A stretch of DNA of 64,000 bases from Bos javanicus (taxonomy: Eukaryota; Chordata; Mammalia; Artiodactyla; Bovidae), in contig NC_083869.1 of assembly GCF_032452875.1 (NCBI RefSeq), positions 82,144,501 through 82,208,500 on the forward strand, written 5' to 3'. Below, in pieces: positions 34,368-46,386 of this stretch. Each line of letters opens with the position of its first letter. Position 1 is the first letter of the stretch. A program made the position numbers and the translations under genes. The notes beneath the pieces are model-generated. The model saw only the letters and a list, made by a program, of their open reading frames with translations, searched no databases and was not told the origin of the DNA.

Positions 34368-35490
34368 GCTACAATCTTAGTCCAAGACAGTATCTTGCAC
34401 CAAACTTTGAGCAGGCTCCCAGCTGCTAACCACGTCTTCCTGAGATTCTGGATGATTGACATCCAGGATGGTGACCAGGAGGGTAACAGCCTGAGATCAG
34501 CTCTCCAGAGGAGACATTCAGCACCCCTGAGGCAGTGCTCTCAAGGTATACCCAGGAAACTGAGCCGCCTGGACCAGGGTGGTGACTAAGATGCATGGCC
34601 TACATGAGACAGTGCGCTGGCCAAGCACCTGGTGGCCTGAATGGCTCAGACCTAGGAATGGCACAAAACATATGCCCAACCCCCAGAGACTGAACCAGAA
34701 CTATGTCTGAATGTCTCCTTTGGAGGTAGGAGTCAGCAGTGGTCTGCTGCAGAGGCTCTGGGTGCAGCAGAGATGGGAATAGCATAAGCCTTCTTGGAGA
34801 AGGTCATCATTAACCCCACCATAGAACCACTAGTACTTTCACAGGACTGGGGAAACAGACTCTTGGAGGGTGCAAACAAAAGCTCTGCACCAAGATCCAA
34901 AAGAAAGGAGCAGTGACCCCAAAAGAAACTGACCCAGGCATGCCCATGAGTGTCCAGGTGTCTCCAGCAGAGGCGTAGGTCAGCAGTGGCTTGCTTCAGG
35001 GTCGGAGGCACTGATGCAGCAGTGTGTGCATGGGACCTTTTGAAGGAGGTCGCCATTATCTGCATTACCTCCACCATAGTTTGGCTTCAGTTCAAGCAAC
35101 AGGGAGGAACACAGCCCCAACCATTAACAGAAAATTGGATTAAAGATTTTTAATCTTTAAAAATTAAAGATGAACATGGCCCATCCCATAACAACAAGAC
35201 CCAGTTATCTCTTCAGTTAGTCTCTCCCATCAGGAAGCTTCCATAGAAACTGCAAATTACAGAAAACTAACCAAACTGATCACTTGGATTGCAGCCTTAT
35301 TTAACTCAATAAAACTATGAGCCATGTCTTGTAAGGCCTCCCAAGTCAGCCATGGTGGAGAGTTCTGACAAAACTGGGTCCACTGGAGAAGGGAATGGCA
35401 ACCCCTTCAGTGTTCTTGCCTTGAAAATCCCATGAACAGTATGAAAAGGCAAAAAGATGTGATACTGAAAGATGAAGTCCCCAGGTCGGT
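34368..35490 (+). promoter_or_regulatory. BovB long-type 5' leader with a duplicated unit
   Basis: This leader differs from the GC-repeat leader at 29938. It contains two related blocks about 240-255 bp apart. 'gagactgaaccag' (34686) pairs with 'gaaactgacccag' (34925). 'gtcagcagtgg' near 34732 pairs with the one near 34979. The 'ccaccatag' type block ends at 34824 and 35079. Part of the second unit and everything after it recurs at 26002-26760. Tandem leader units are typical of LINE promoters; promoter function here is inferred. Confidence 0.6.
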
Positions 35491-37044
35491 TCAGAATTTT
35501 TCAGTCGCTCATTCGTGTCCCACTCTTTGAGACCCTATGAATCGCAGCATGCCAGGCCTCCCTGTCCAACACCAACTCCCGGAGTTCACTCAGATTCACG
35601 TCCATCGAGTCAGTGATGCCATCCAGCCATCTCATCCTCTGTCGTCCCCTTCTCCTCCTGCCCCCAATCTCTCCCAGCATCAGAGTTTTTTCCAATGAGT
35701 CAACTCTTCTCATGAGGTGGCCAAAGTACTGGAGTTTCAGCTTCAGCATCATTCCTTCCAAAGAAATCCCAGGGCTGATCTCCTTCAGAATGGACTGGTT
35801 GCATCTCCTTGCAGTCCAAGGGACTCTCAAGAGTCTTCTCCAACACCACAGTTCAAAAGCACCAATTCTTTGGCACTCAGCTTTCTTCACAGTCCAACTC
35901 TCACATCCATACATGACCACTGGAAAAGCCATAGCCTTGACTAGATGGACCTTTGTTGGCAAAGTAATGTCTCTGCTTTTCAATACGCTATCTAGGTTGG
36001 TCATAACTTTTTTTCCAAGGAGTAAGCGTCTTTTAATTTCATGGCTGCAGTGATTTTGGAACCCCAAAAAATAAAGTCTGACACTGTTTCCACTGTTTCC
36101 CCATCTATTTCCCATGAAGTGGTGGGACTGGATGCCATGATCTTCATTTTCTGAATATTGAGCTTTAAGCCAACATTTTCACTCTCATCTTTCACCTTCA
36201 TCAAGAGGCTTTTTGGTTCCTCTTCACTTTCTGCCATAAGGGTGGTATCATCTGCATATCTGAGGTTATTGATATTTCTCCAAGCAATCTTGATTCCAGC
36301 TTGTGCTTTTTCCAGCCCAGCCTTTCTTATGATGTACTCTGCATAGAAGTTAAATAAGCAGGGTGACAGTATACATACTGTCATACTTCTTGACATACTT
36401 CTTTCCTATTTGGAGCCAGTCTGTTGTTCCTTGTCCAGTTCAAACTGTTGCTTCCTGACCTGCATACAGGTTTCTCAAGAGGAAGGTCAGGTGCTCTGGT
36501 ATTCCCATCTCTTTCAGAATTTTCCACAGTTTATTGTGATCCACACAGTCAAAGGCTTTGGCATAGTCAATAAAGCAGAAATAGATGTTTTTCTGGAACT
36601 CTCTTGCTTTTTCGATGATCCAGATGATGTTGGCAATTTGGTCTCTGGCTCCTCTGCCGTTTCTAAAACCAGCTTGAACATAAGGAAGTTTATGGTTCAC
36701 ATATTGCTGAAGACTGGCTTGGAAAATTTTGAGCATTACTTTACTAGTGTGTGAGATGAATGCAATTGTGCTGTAGTTTGAGCATTCTTTGGCATTTCCT
36801 TTCTTTGGGATTGGAGTGAAAACTGACCTTTTCCAGTCCTGTGGCCACTGCTGAGTTTTCCATATTTGCTGGCATATTGAGTGCAGCACTTTCACAACAT
36901 CATCTTTCAGGATTTGAATTAGCTCACCTGGAATTCCATCACCTCCACTAACTTTGTTTTTATTGATGCTTTCTAAGGCACACTTGACTTCACATTCCAG
37001 GATGTCTGGCTCTAGGTCAGTGATCACACCATCGTGATTATCCT
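35491..37044 (-). mobile_element. BovB 3' half inserted in BovB leader, 8-bp TSD
   Basis: Minus-strand BovB from the tail (35491) to the linker block DNHDGVITDLEP (37042). The host BovB leader stops at '...ccaggtcggt' (35490) and resumes at 37053 after 'taggtcagt', so AGGTCGGT (35483-35490) and AGGTCAGT (37045-37052) are a one-mismatch target duplication. Being less decayed than its host fits a later insertion. Confidence 0.9.
35501..37027 (-). pseudogene. BovB RT/C-terminal remnant in three frames
   Basis: Minus-strand frames 36440-37027 (MITDLEPDILECEVKCALES, FIPIPKKGN-like VFTPIPKKGN, FCFIDYAKAFDCVDH), 36001-36396 (LSPCLFNFYAEY, RYADDTTLMAES) and 35501-36115 (CESWTVKKAECQRIGAFELW, MRWLDGITDSMD) give nearly the whole RT and C-terminal domain. 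The frame breaks near 36380-36440, where a local 'catactgtcatacttcttga' expansion disturbs the VRQG block, and again near 36040. YADD is intact, but the protein cannot be made as one chain. Confidence 0.88.
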
Positions 37045-37980
37045 AGGTCAGTAGGTGCCCAATATACTACTCAAGATCAGTGGAGAAATAACTCCAAAAA
37101 GAATAAAAGACTGAGCCAAAGCAAAAACAGCATCCAGTTGTGGATGTGCCAGGTGATGGAAATAAATTCCAATTCTGTAAAGTGCAATATTGCATAGGAA
37201 CCTATGCAGGTTAGGTTCCTATTATCAGTTGTTAGGTTCATGTATCAAGGCAAATTGAAAGTAGTCAAACTGTAGATGGCAAGAGTGAACATCAACATTT
37301 TAGGATTCAGTGAACTAAAATGGACTGGGCCAGATGGAATTTAACACAGATGACCATTATGTCTACTACTGTGGGCAAGAATCCCTTAGGAGAAATGGGG
37401 TAGCCATCATAGTCAACAAAAGAGTCCACAATTCAGTACCTGGATGCAATCTCAAAAATGACAAAATGATCTCTGTTCACTTCCAAGGCAAACCATTCAA
37501 TATCACATTAACCCAAGACTATGCCCTGGCCAGCAATGTTGAAGAAGCTGAAGTGGAACGCTTTCTATGAAGACCTACAAGACCTTCTAGAATTAACTTG
37601 CAAAAAAAGATGTCCCCTTCATTATAGGGGACTGGAATGGCAAGGTAGGAAGTCAAAAGATACCTGGAGTAACAGGCAAATTTGGCCTTGGAGTACAGAA
37701 GTAAGCAGGGCAAAAGCTAAGAAAGTTTTCCCAAGAGAAGGCACTAGTCATAGCAAACACCCTCTTCCAACAACACACGAGAAGACTCTACACATGGACA
37801 TCACCAAATGGTCAATATCAAAATCAGATTGCTTATATTATTTGCAGCCATAGATGGAGGAGCTCTATACAGTCAGCAAAAACAAGACCAGGAGTTGACT
37901 GTGGTGCAGATCATGAGCTCCCTATTGCCAAATTCAGACTGAAATTGGAGAAAGTTAGGGAAAACAACTAGACCATTCAG

Positions 37981-38175
37981 TTCAGTTCAGTCACTCAGTC
38001 AGGTCCGACTCTTCACAATGCCATGGACTGCATCATTCCAAGCTTTCCTGTCTACCACCAACTCCCAGAATTTACACAAACTCATCTCCATTGAGTTGGT
38101 GATGCCATCTAATCATCTCATCCTCTGTTGTCACCTTCTCCTCCTGCCTTGAATCTGTCCCAGAATCAGGGTCTT
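37981..38175 (-). mobile_element. BovB 3' tip inserted in BovB linker
   Basis: A reversed BovB 3' end (TTCAGTTCAGTCACTCAGTC to 'atcagggtctttt') interrupts the plus-strand text 'ctagaccattcag / atatgacctaaat'. The host sequence TTCAG occurs at 37976-37980 and 38176-38180 as a short TSD. Confidence 0.87.
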
Positions 38176-39400
38176 TTCAGATATGACCTAAATCAAATCC
38201 CTTATGATTATAAAGTGGAAGAGACAAACAGATTCAAGGGATTAGATATGATAGAGTGTCTGAAGAAGCACGGATGGAGGTTCGTTGCATTGCACAGGAA
38301 GCAGTGATTAAGACGATCCCCCCTAAAAAAAGAAGTGCAAAAAGGCAAAATGGTTGTCTGAGGAGGCCTTACAAATAGCTGAGAAAAGGAAAGATTGAAA
38401 AGGCAAAGGAGAAAAGGAAAGATATAACCATTTGAATGCAGAATTTCAAAGAATAGCAAGGAGAGATAAAAAGTCTTCCTCAGTGGTCAATGAAAAAAAA
38501 AAAAAAAGAATAGAACAATAGAATGGAAAAGACTAGAGATCTCCTCATGAAAATTAGAGATACAAAGGAATAGTTCATGCAAAGATGGGGATGATAAAGG
38601 GAAAAAACAGTATGTACCTAACAGAAGCAGAAGATATTAAGAAGAGGTGACAAGAATGCACAGAAGAACTGTGCAAAAAAAGATCTTCATGACCCAGATG
38701 ACCATGATGGTGTGATCACTCACTTAGAGCCAGACATCCTGGAATGTGAAATCAAGTGGGCCTTATAAAGCATCACTATGAACAAAGACAGTGGAGGTTA
38801 TGGAATTCCAGTCAAACTGTTTCAAACCCTAAAAGATGATGCTGTGAAAATGCTGCAATCAATATGCCAGCAAACTTGGAAAACACAGCAGTGGCCACAG
38901 GACTGGAAAAGGTAAGTTTTCATTCCAATCCCAAAGAAAGGCAATGTCAAAAAATGTTCAAACTACTGCACAATTGCACTCATTTAACATGCCAACAAAG
39001 AGATGCTCAAAATTCTCCAAGCCAGGCTTCAACAGTATATGAACTGTGAGCTTTCAGAGGGTCAAGCTTTATTTACAAAAGAAAGAGAAACCAGGGATCA
39101 AATTGTCAACATCCTTTGAATCATCAAAAAGCCAGAGATTTCCAGGAATATCTACCCTTGCTTTATTGACTACACTAAAGCCTTTGACTGTGTTAATCAC
39201 AACCAACTGTGGAAAATTCTTCAAGAGATGGGAATACCAGACCGTCTAACCTGCCTCCTGAGAAATCTGTATGCAGGTCAAGAAGCAACAGTTAGAACTG
39301 GACATGGAACAACAGACTGGTTCCAAATCAGGAAAGGAGTATGTCAAGCCTGTATACTGTCACCCTGATTCTTTAACATATACAGAATGCACCATATGAA

Positions 39401-40084
39401 ATGCTGGGCTGGATGAAGCACAAGCTGGAAGGTTGTGGGAGAAATATCAATAATCTCAGATATGCAGATGACACAACCCTTTTGGCAGAAAGCAAAGAAG
39501 AAGTAAAGAGCCTCTTGATTAAAGTGAAAAAGGAGAGTGAAAAAATTGGCTTCAATCTCAACATTCAGAAAACTAAGGTCATGGCATCTGGTCCCATCAC
39601 TTCATGGAAAATAGGGAAACAATGGAAATTGTGAGGGACTTTATATTTTTGGGCTCCAAAATCACTGCAGATGGTGACTGCATCCAAGAATTAAAAAGAC
39701 TCTTGCTTCTTGGAAGAAAAGCTATGACCAACCTAGACAGCATATTAAAAGGCAGAGACATTACTTTCCCAACTTGGTCTGTCTAGTCAAAGCTATGGTT
39801 TTTCCAGTAGTCATGTATGGATGTGTGAGTTGCACTATAATGAAAATGAGTGCTGTAGGATTGATGCATTTGAACTGTGGCATTGGAGAAGACTCTTGAG
39901 AGTCCCTTGGACTGCAAGGAGATCCAACCCATCAATCCTAAATGAAATCAATCCTGAATATTCTTTGGAAGGACTGACACAGAAGCTGAAACTCCAATAC
40001 CTTTGCCACCTGATGGGAAGAACCAACTCCTTGGAAAAGACACTGATGCTGGGAATGTTTGAAAGCGTGAGGAGAAAGGGATGA
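39401..40084 (+). pseudogene. BovB RT remnant of the older host element
   Basis: Frames 39401-39634 (NINNLRYADDTTLLAESKEE), 39604-39786 and 39821-40084 (ELWHWRRLLRVPWTARRSNP) carry the last part of RT and the C-terminal domain. YADD is kept. Stops and shifts separate every piece, and upstream RT (38740-39300) has several more. Confidence 0.8.
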
Positions 40085-40309
40085 CAGAGAATGAGATGGT
40101 TGGATGTCACCACTGGTGCAAGGGACATACGTTTCAGTAGTCTCCAATATTTGGTTGATGCACAGGGAATCCTCAAGTGCTGCAGTCCTTGGGGTCACAA
40201 AGAATTGGACAGGACTGAGCGACTGAACTGACTGACTGAACTGAATAATACAAGTCTAGTAAATAGGTGACTGATATAATAGAATTTCTTCCATTTTTAT
40301 TTCTATTTG

Positions 40310-40372
40310 AATTTATTTATTTTTTTATTTTTTATTTTTAAACTTTACAAAATTGTATTAGTTTTGCCAAAT
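40310..40372 (-). mobile_element. Very short L1 3' tail, minus strand
   Basis: 'ttttatttttaaactttaca' followed by 'aaattgtattagttttgcca' is the reverse complement of the last 50-60 bp of the bovine L1. The plus-strand version is seen at 47035-47080 and 53178-53225. Only the extreme 3' tip is present. Confidence 0.8.
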
Positions 40373-40470
40373 ATCTATGCCTATATCAAGTGTGGAAAAC
40401 AAATTATATTTTTATTTTATTTAAGAAACTAATCTAGATGAGCTCAATAATAGATGACTGTACTAAATAT

Positions 40471-40746
40471 CAGAGAAGGCAATGGCACTCAACTCCAATA
40501 CTCTTGCTTGGAAAATCCCATGGACCAAGGAGCCTGGTGGGCTGCAGTCCATGGGGTTGCTAAGAGTCGGACATGACTGAGCGACTTCTCTTTCATTTTT
40601 TACTTTCATGCATTGGAGAAGGAAATGGCAACCCACTCCAGTGTTCTTGCCTGGAGAATCCCAGGGATGGGGAGCCTGGTGGGCTTCCGTCTATGGGGTC
40701 ACACAGAGTCGGACACGACTGAGGTGACTTAGCAGCAGAAGCATCA
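40471..40746 (+). mobile_element. BovA2 SINE with TSD
   Basis: Two BovA units joined by a 'cattttttactttcatg' spacer, ending in 'gacttagcagcagaagcatc'. GTACTAAATAT at 40460-40470 and GTACCAAATAT at 40747-40757 (one mismatch) flank it. Confidence 0.9.
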
Positions 40747-40757
40747 GTACCAAATAT

Positions 40758-41016
40758 ATAGTGGAATCATTGGGGAAAAAAAAAAAAAAACAGGAAGGGA
40801 AAAATCAATCAGAAGAGGATTTGAAGCAGCAGAAATTATATGTTTAAAGGTATAGAGGTATTAGTTCTTCTGACAATAGTGTTTGGAACTTTTAAGGAGA
40901 TGAGACTAAGGAATAAAAAGACCAGAATTGAGAGGTATTGTATTTCATGCAGAATTCACTGTTTATTCTGTGGATATGAGTGTCATTGACATTTATTTAT
41001 TTTCTGTTGTTGTTTT
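40758..41016. other. Host sequence
   Basis: A run of 16 A's near 40775-40790; otherwise nothing recognised. Confidence 0.5.
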
Positions 41017-44000
41017 TCAGTCCTAAGTCGTGTCCCACTCTTATGACCTCATGGACTGTAGAATTCCAGGCTTCCTTGCCCTTCTCTGTCCCCTTGAGTT
41101 TGCTCAGATTCATGTCCATTCAGTTGATGATGGCATTCAACCATCTCATCCTCTGTCATTGCCTTCTCCCCCTGCCTTCAAACATTCCAAGCATCAGGGT
41201 ATTTTCCAATAAGCAGACTCATTGCATCAGGGGAACAATCTACTGGAGCTTCAGGATCAGTCCTTCCAATGAATATTCATGGTTGATTTCCTTTAGGATT
41301 GACTGGTTTGATCTCCTTGTTGTCCAAGGGACTCTTAAGAGTCTTCTCTGGCACCACAGTTTGAAAGCATCAATTTTTTCGTACTTATCCTTTATCATGG
41401 TATAACTCTCACATCCATATATGACTGGAAATACCATAGCTTTGAATATGTAGACTTCTGTCGGCAAAGTGATGCCTCATCTCTTTAGTATGCTGCTAGG
41501 TTTGTCATAGCTTTCCTGCCAAGAAGCAAACATGTCTTTCAATTTCATATCTGCTATCATTATCAACAGTGATTTTGAAGCCTAAAAAGAGAAAATCTGT
41601 CACTCTTTCCACTTTCTCCACTTCTATTTGCCGTGAAGTGATGGGACCAGATGCCATGATCTTCATTTTTTGAATGTTGAGTTTCAATCCAGCTTTTTTA
41701 CTCTCCTCTTTCACCTTCATCAAGAGGATATTTAGTTCCTCTTCACTTTCTGCCAGTAAAGTCTTGTCATCTGCATATCAGTTATTGATATTTCCCCTAG
41801 GCATTTGAATGCAGCCTGTGATTCATCCACCCTGGCATTTTGCATCATGTGCTCTGCATATAAGTTGTATAAGCACAGTGACAGTATACAGCCAGTCTTA
41901 CTCCTTTCCAAATTTTGAAACAATCCATTGCTCCATGTCCAGTTCTAACAGTATTTCTTGATCTGCATACAAGTTTCTCAGGAGGCAGATAAGGTGGCCT
42001 GGTATTCCCATTTCCTCAAGAATTTTCCACAAGTTTCTGTGATCCACACAGTCAAAGACTTTTCATAGTCAATGAAGCAGAACTAGGTGTATTTTGGAAA
42101 TCCACCCCCCCCCCTTTTTTTTTTTTTTGATTATCCAGTGGATGTTGGCAATTTGTTCTCTGGTTTCTCTGCTTTTTTGAAATCCAGTTTGTACATCTGG
42201 AAGTTCTCCGTTCACATACTGCTGAAGACTATTTTGAAGGATTTCCTGCATTACCTTGCTAGCATATGAAGTGAGCACAATTGTACAAAAGTTTGAACAT
42301 TCTTTTTACTGCCCTTCTTTGAGATTGCAATAAAAACTAACGTTTCTCAACTCTGTGGCCACTGCTGAGTTGTCCAAACTTGCTGACATATTGAGTGCAG
42401 CATGTTAGCAGCATCATTGTTTAGGCTCTGAAATAGCTCAGCTGTAATTCCATCACCTCCAATAGTTTTGTTTGTAGGCTTCCTAAGGTCCGCTTGACTC
42501 AAATTCCAGGATGTCTGGCTCTAGGTGAATGACCACAACATCATGATTATCTGAATCATGAAGATTATTTTGTATAATTTTTCCATGTATTATAGCCACC
42601 TCTTCTGAATCTCTCCTGCTTCTGATATTTTTTTTCCCTTCATCAAGCACTTCTGGCTTGAAAATTTCCCCTTATATTTCTAATATCTATGAAGAGATTT
42701 CTAGTCTTTCCCATGCAATTGTTTTCCTCTTTTTCTTTGCATTGTTAACTTAGGAAGGCCTTCTTATCTCTCCTTGCTGTTCTTTGAAAGTCTTCATTCA
42801 GTTGGATATATCTTTCCTTTTCTCCTTTGTCTTTTGCTTCTCTTCTTAGCTCTTTGTAAGCCTCCTCAGACAACTACTTTGCTAGCTTGCAATTCTTTTT
42901 CTTTGGGATTTTTTGTTGAATGCCTCCTATACAATGTTGCAGACCTCCATCCATAGTTCTTCACATACTCTGTGTACCAGATCTAATCTCTTGAATCTAT
43001 TCATCATCTCCACTGTATAATCAAAAGGTATTTTTAGGTCATACCTTAATGGCTTAGTGGTTTTCCCTACATTCTTCAATTTAAACTTGAATTTTGCAAT
43101 AAAGAGTTCATGATCTGAGCCACAGACAGCTGTAGGTCTTGTTTTTGCTGACTATATAAAGCTTCTCCATCTTCAGCTGCAAAAATTGTAATCAATCTGA
43201 TTTCAGTGTTGACCATCTTGTGATATCCGTGTGTAGATCGTCTCTTGTGTTGTTGGAAGAGGATGTTTGCTATGACAAGTGTGTTCTATTGACAAAACTG
43301 ATAGCCTTTGCCTTGCTTCATTTTGTATTCCAAGGCCAATCTTCACTGTTACTCCAGGTATCTCTTGACTTCTTACTTTTACATTTCAATCCCCTATCAT
43401 GAAAAGGACAACTTATTTGGTGTTAGTCATAGAAAAGTTCTTGTAGGCCTTCACAGAACCATTCAATTTCAGCTTCTTTGGCATCAGGCATTCTATCTTC
43501 ATCATAGACTTGGATTACTATGATGTTGAATGATTTGCCTTGGAAAGGAATCAATATCTTTCAGTCATTTTTGAGATTGCACCCAAATATTGCATTTCAG
43601 ACTCTTTAGTTGAGTATGAGTGATACTCCATTTCTTCTAAGAGATTCTTGCCCACAGTAAAATGTTCATCTGAATTAAATTTGCCCATTCCCATTTGTTT
43701 TAGTTCACTGATTCCAAAAATGTTGATGTTCACTCTTGCCCTCTCTTGCCTGAGCATGTCCAATTTCCCTTGATTCATGGGCCTAACTAATATTCCATGT
43801 TTCTTGGGAATATTTTTCTTTACAGCATTGGACTTTACTTTAATCATCAGACATATCTGCAATTGAGCATTGTTTCCACTTTGGCTCAGGCTCTTCATTC
43901 TTTTTGGAGCTATAGTAGTTGCCCTTTGCTCTTCCCCAGTACCATATTGGAAACTTTCTGACCCATAAGGTTCATCTTCTGGTGTGATATCTTTTTGCTT

Positions 44001-44175
44001 TTTCATACTGTTCATGAGGTTTTCAAGGCAAGAATACTACAGTGGGTTGCCATTTCCTTAATTGTACCATGTTTTTTTCAGCATTCTCCACTATGACCCA
44101 TGTCTAAGCTAATATTGCAAGTCGTGGTTCACAGCTTCCTTGAGTTACACAAGCCCCCTCACCAGGACAAGGTTT
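41017..44175 (-). mobile_element. Near full-length old BovB, minus strand
   Basis: From left to right: reversed 3' end (41017-41230), C-terminal domain (41240-41500), RT (41505-42510), linker (42540-43080), endonuclease (about 43100-43720) and 5' leader (43720-44175). The leader blocks match the sequence just upstream of the ORF in the other copies. All frames are short. The YADD region at about 41765-41785 has lost bases and is out of frame. Unlike most copies here it is not 5'-truncated within coding sequence. Confidence 0.87.
42105..42128. repeat. C10-T14 homopolymer pair
   Basis: C10 (42105-42114) followed by T14 (42115-42128) inside the minus-strand BovB, at the position where sister copies have 'ttccagaaaaacatc'. 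In BovB sense it reads A14 then G10. Confidence 0.9.
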
Positions 44176-44228
44176 TCAATTTTAAAAAAAAAATGCACTG
44201 AAATATAAGGAATTGTAAATACTATGAA

Positions 44229-44306
44229 AAGTGCTAGTATCTCAGTCATGTCTGACTCTTTATAATCCTGTGAACTCTTTCCCACCAGGTTCTCTGTCCT
44301 CCTTCC
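44229..44306 (-). mobile_element. BovA-type SINE fragment, minus strand
   Basis: 'tctcagtcatgtctgactct' then '...ccaccaggttctctgtcctcc'. Only part of a unit remains. Confidence 0.6.
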
Positions 44307-44392
44307 AAAAGGAATGAAATAACCTTACAGGTAAAAATGCTGCAATTTCAAGAAGATACCCTTTCCAAAATATGGATCGTCATTAATACTTT

Positions 44393-44600
44393 GTGTGCTT
44401 AGTCGCTCAGTTGTGTCCAATTCTTTGTGACACCATGGACTGTAACCCACCAGGCTCCTCTGTCCATGAGGATTCTCCAGGCAAGAATATTGGGGTGGAT
44501 TTCCATTCCCTTCTCCAGGGAATCTTCCCAAACCAGGGATCAAGCCCAGGTCTCCTGCATTGCAGGCAGATTCTTTGCTGTTTCAGGAACCAGGGAATCC
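44393..44600 (-). mobile_element. Bov-tA SINE, minus strand
   Basis: From 'ttgtgtgcttagtcgctcag' to the reversed head 'gaaccagggaatcc', with the tRNA-like part degraded. CATTAATACTT (44381-44391) and CATTAACACCTT (44603-44614) may be its diverged TSD. Confidence 0.83.
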
Positions 44601-44660
44601 TTCATTAACACCTTACAAAAAATTTTATACATAAAAATTGAAGGCATATATCCAACATAT

Positions 44661-44860
44661 TGGCTTCCCAAGTAGCTCAGTAGTAAAGAATATGTCTGCC
44701 AATGGAGGAGACAAAGACAAGAGGATTCAGTCCCTGTGTCAGGAAGATCCCCTGGAGGAGGATACGGCAAGCCACTTCAGTATTCTTGCCTGGAGAATAC
44801 TATGGACAGAAGATCTTAAAAGAGTTGGACATGATTGAGCATGTATACATTATTCTTATT
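44661..44860 (+). mobile_element. Bov-tA SINE, plus strand, 8-bp TSD
   Basis: Head 'ggcttcccaagtagctcagt', tail '...gttggacatgattgagcatg'. The direct repeat CAACATAT at 44653-44660 and 44861-44868. Confidence 0.85.
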
Positions 44861-44868
44861 CAACATAT

Positions 44869-45268
44869 AGCTAAAAGCACATTAAGCTCTTAAAATTATA
44901 GCTTGTTTTCATTCAAGCCTATTGATTAACTCAGTAAAATTTAAGCATACTTGACTTTCGTGAATTATATGCTACAATGATTATAGATGCAACCTTAGAA
45001 AAGTCAAGGATGTGCTAATTATGTTTTGGAAAACTAGTCAAATGTATGATTGCAATGTTACCAAATTAAGAAAAGGATGAAACCTAAATGAATTAACCAA
45101 TGATTTGCTACATTTACATTATTTGATGAATTTGAATACAATTTAGAAACAAGTTGAGATTGTGGGATTTAATAAACCAAAAAAATCTAGTATTAGATAT
45201 GCGTTCAGTGTAAAAGTGAGTTTGGTAAAAAGTTTGGGAAAATCACAAGGAATTAAATATAAAGTTCT
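44869..45268. other. Host sequence, no gene seen
   Basis: Nothing recognised. Confidence 0.5.
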
Positions 45269-45648
45269 AAAATAGGACAAATCAAATCCCTTATGAGTAT
45301 ACAGTGGAAGTGAGAAATAGACTTAAGGGACTACAGCTGATAGATAGAGTGCCTGATGAACTATGGATGGAGGTTCATGACATTGTACAGGAGACAGGGG
45401 TCAAGACCATCCCCATGGGAAAAAAATGCAAAAAAGTAAAATGGCTGTCTGGGGAGGCCTTACAAAGAGCTGTGAAAAGAAGAGAAGTGAAAAACAAAGG
45501 AGAAAAGGAAAGATAAAAGCATCTGAATGCAGAGATCCAAAGAATGGCAAGGAGAGATAAGAAAGCCTTCTTCAGTGATCAATGCAAAGAAATAGAGGAA
45601 AACAACAGAATGAGAAAAACTAGAGTTCTCTTCAAGAAAATTAGAGAT

Positions 45649-46189
45649 TTGTAGACCTTTGGATCGCAGCCATTCTGACTGGTGTTAAATGGTACCTCAT
45701 AGTGGTTTTGATTTGCATTTCTCTGACAATGAGTGATGTTGAGCATCTTTTCATGTGTTTGTTAGCCATCTGTATGTCTTCTTTGGAGAAATGTCTATTT
45801 AGTTCTTTGGCCCATTTTTTGATTGGGTCATTTATTTTTCTGGAGTTGAGCTGGAGGAGTTGCTTGTATATTTTTGAGATTAGTTGTTTGTCAGTTGCTT
45901 CATTTGCTATTATTTTCTCCCATTCTGAAGGCTGTCTTTTCACCTTGCTAATAGTTTCCTTTGATGTGCAGAAGCTTTTAAGGTTAATTAGGTCCCATTT
46001 GTTTATTTTTGCTTTTATTTCCAATATTCTGGGATGTGGGTCATAGAGGATCCTGCTGTGATGTATGTCAAAGAGTGTTTTGCCTATGTTCTCCTCTAGG
46101 AGTTTTATAGTTTCTGGTCTTATGTTTAGATCTTTAATCCATTTTGAGTTTATTTTTGTGTATGGTGTTAGAAAGTGTTCTAGTTTCAT
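45649..46189 (-). pseudogene. L1 ORF2 C-terminal region (inverted segment)
   Basis: The minus-strand frame of 182 codons carries FLTPYTKINSKWIKDLNIRP, LLEENIGKTLFDIHHSRILY and KRQPSEWEKIIANEATDKQL, all from the region after the RT domain. Its last residues come from the BovB linker. There is no RT or endonuclease domain left. Confidence 0.88.
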
Positions 46190-46386
46190 TTTTTTGCCGG
46201 TGGTTGACCAGATTTCCCAGCACCATTGTTAAAGAGATTGTCTTTAATCCATTGTATATTCTTGCCTCCTTTGTCAAAGATAAGGTGTCTATATGTGCAT
46301 GGATTTATCTCGAGGGTGTGGAGTAAAAGGGAACCCTCTTACACTGTTGGTGGGAATGCGAACTAGTACAGCCACTATGGAGAACA

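Larger units (their letters stand above)
34368..40243 (+). mobile_element. Near full-length BovB with two nested BovB insertions
   Basis: Imperfect 14-bp repeats (AATAATAAGAGTCT at 34354-34367, AATAATACAAGTCT at 40244-40257) mark the edges. Between them lies a BovB with a long 5' leader (34368-35490, resuming at 37053), endonuclease (about 37200-37900), linker, RT (38740-39560) and complete 3' end ('gactgagcgactgaactgac'). Minus-strand BovB copies interrupt it at 35491-37044 and 37981-38175. Subtracting them leaves about 4.1 kb. Coding frames are badly broken, consistent with it being older than its inserts. Confidence 0.85.
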
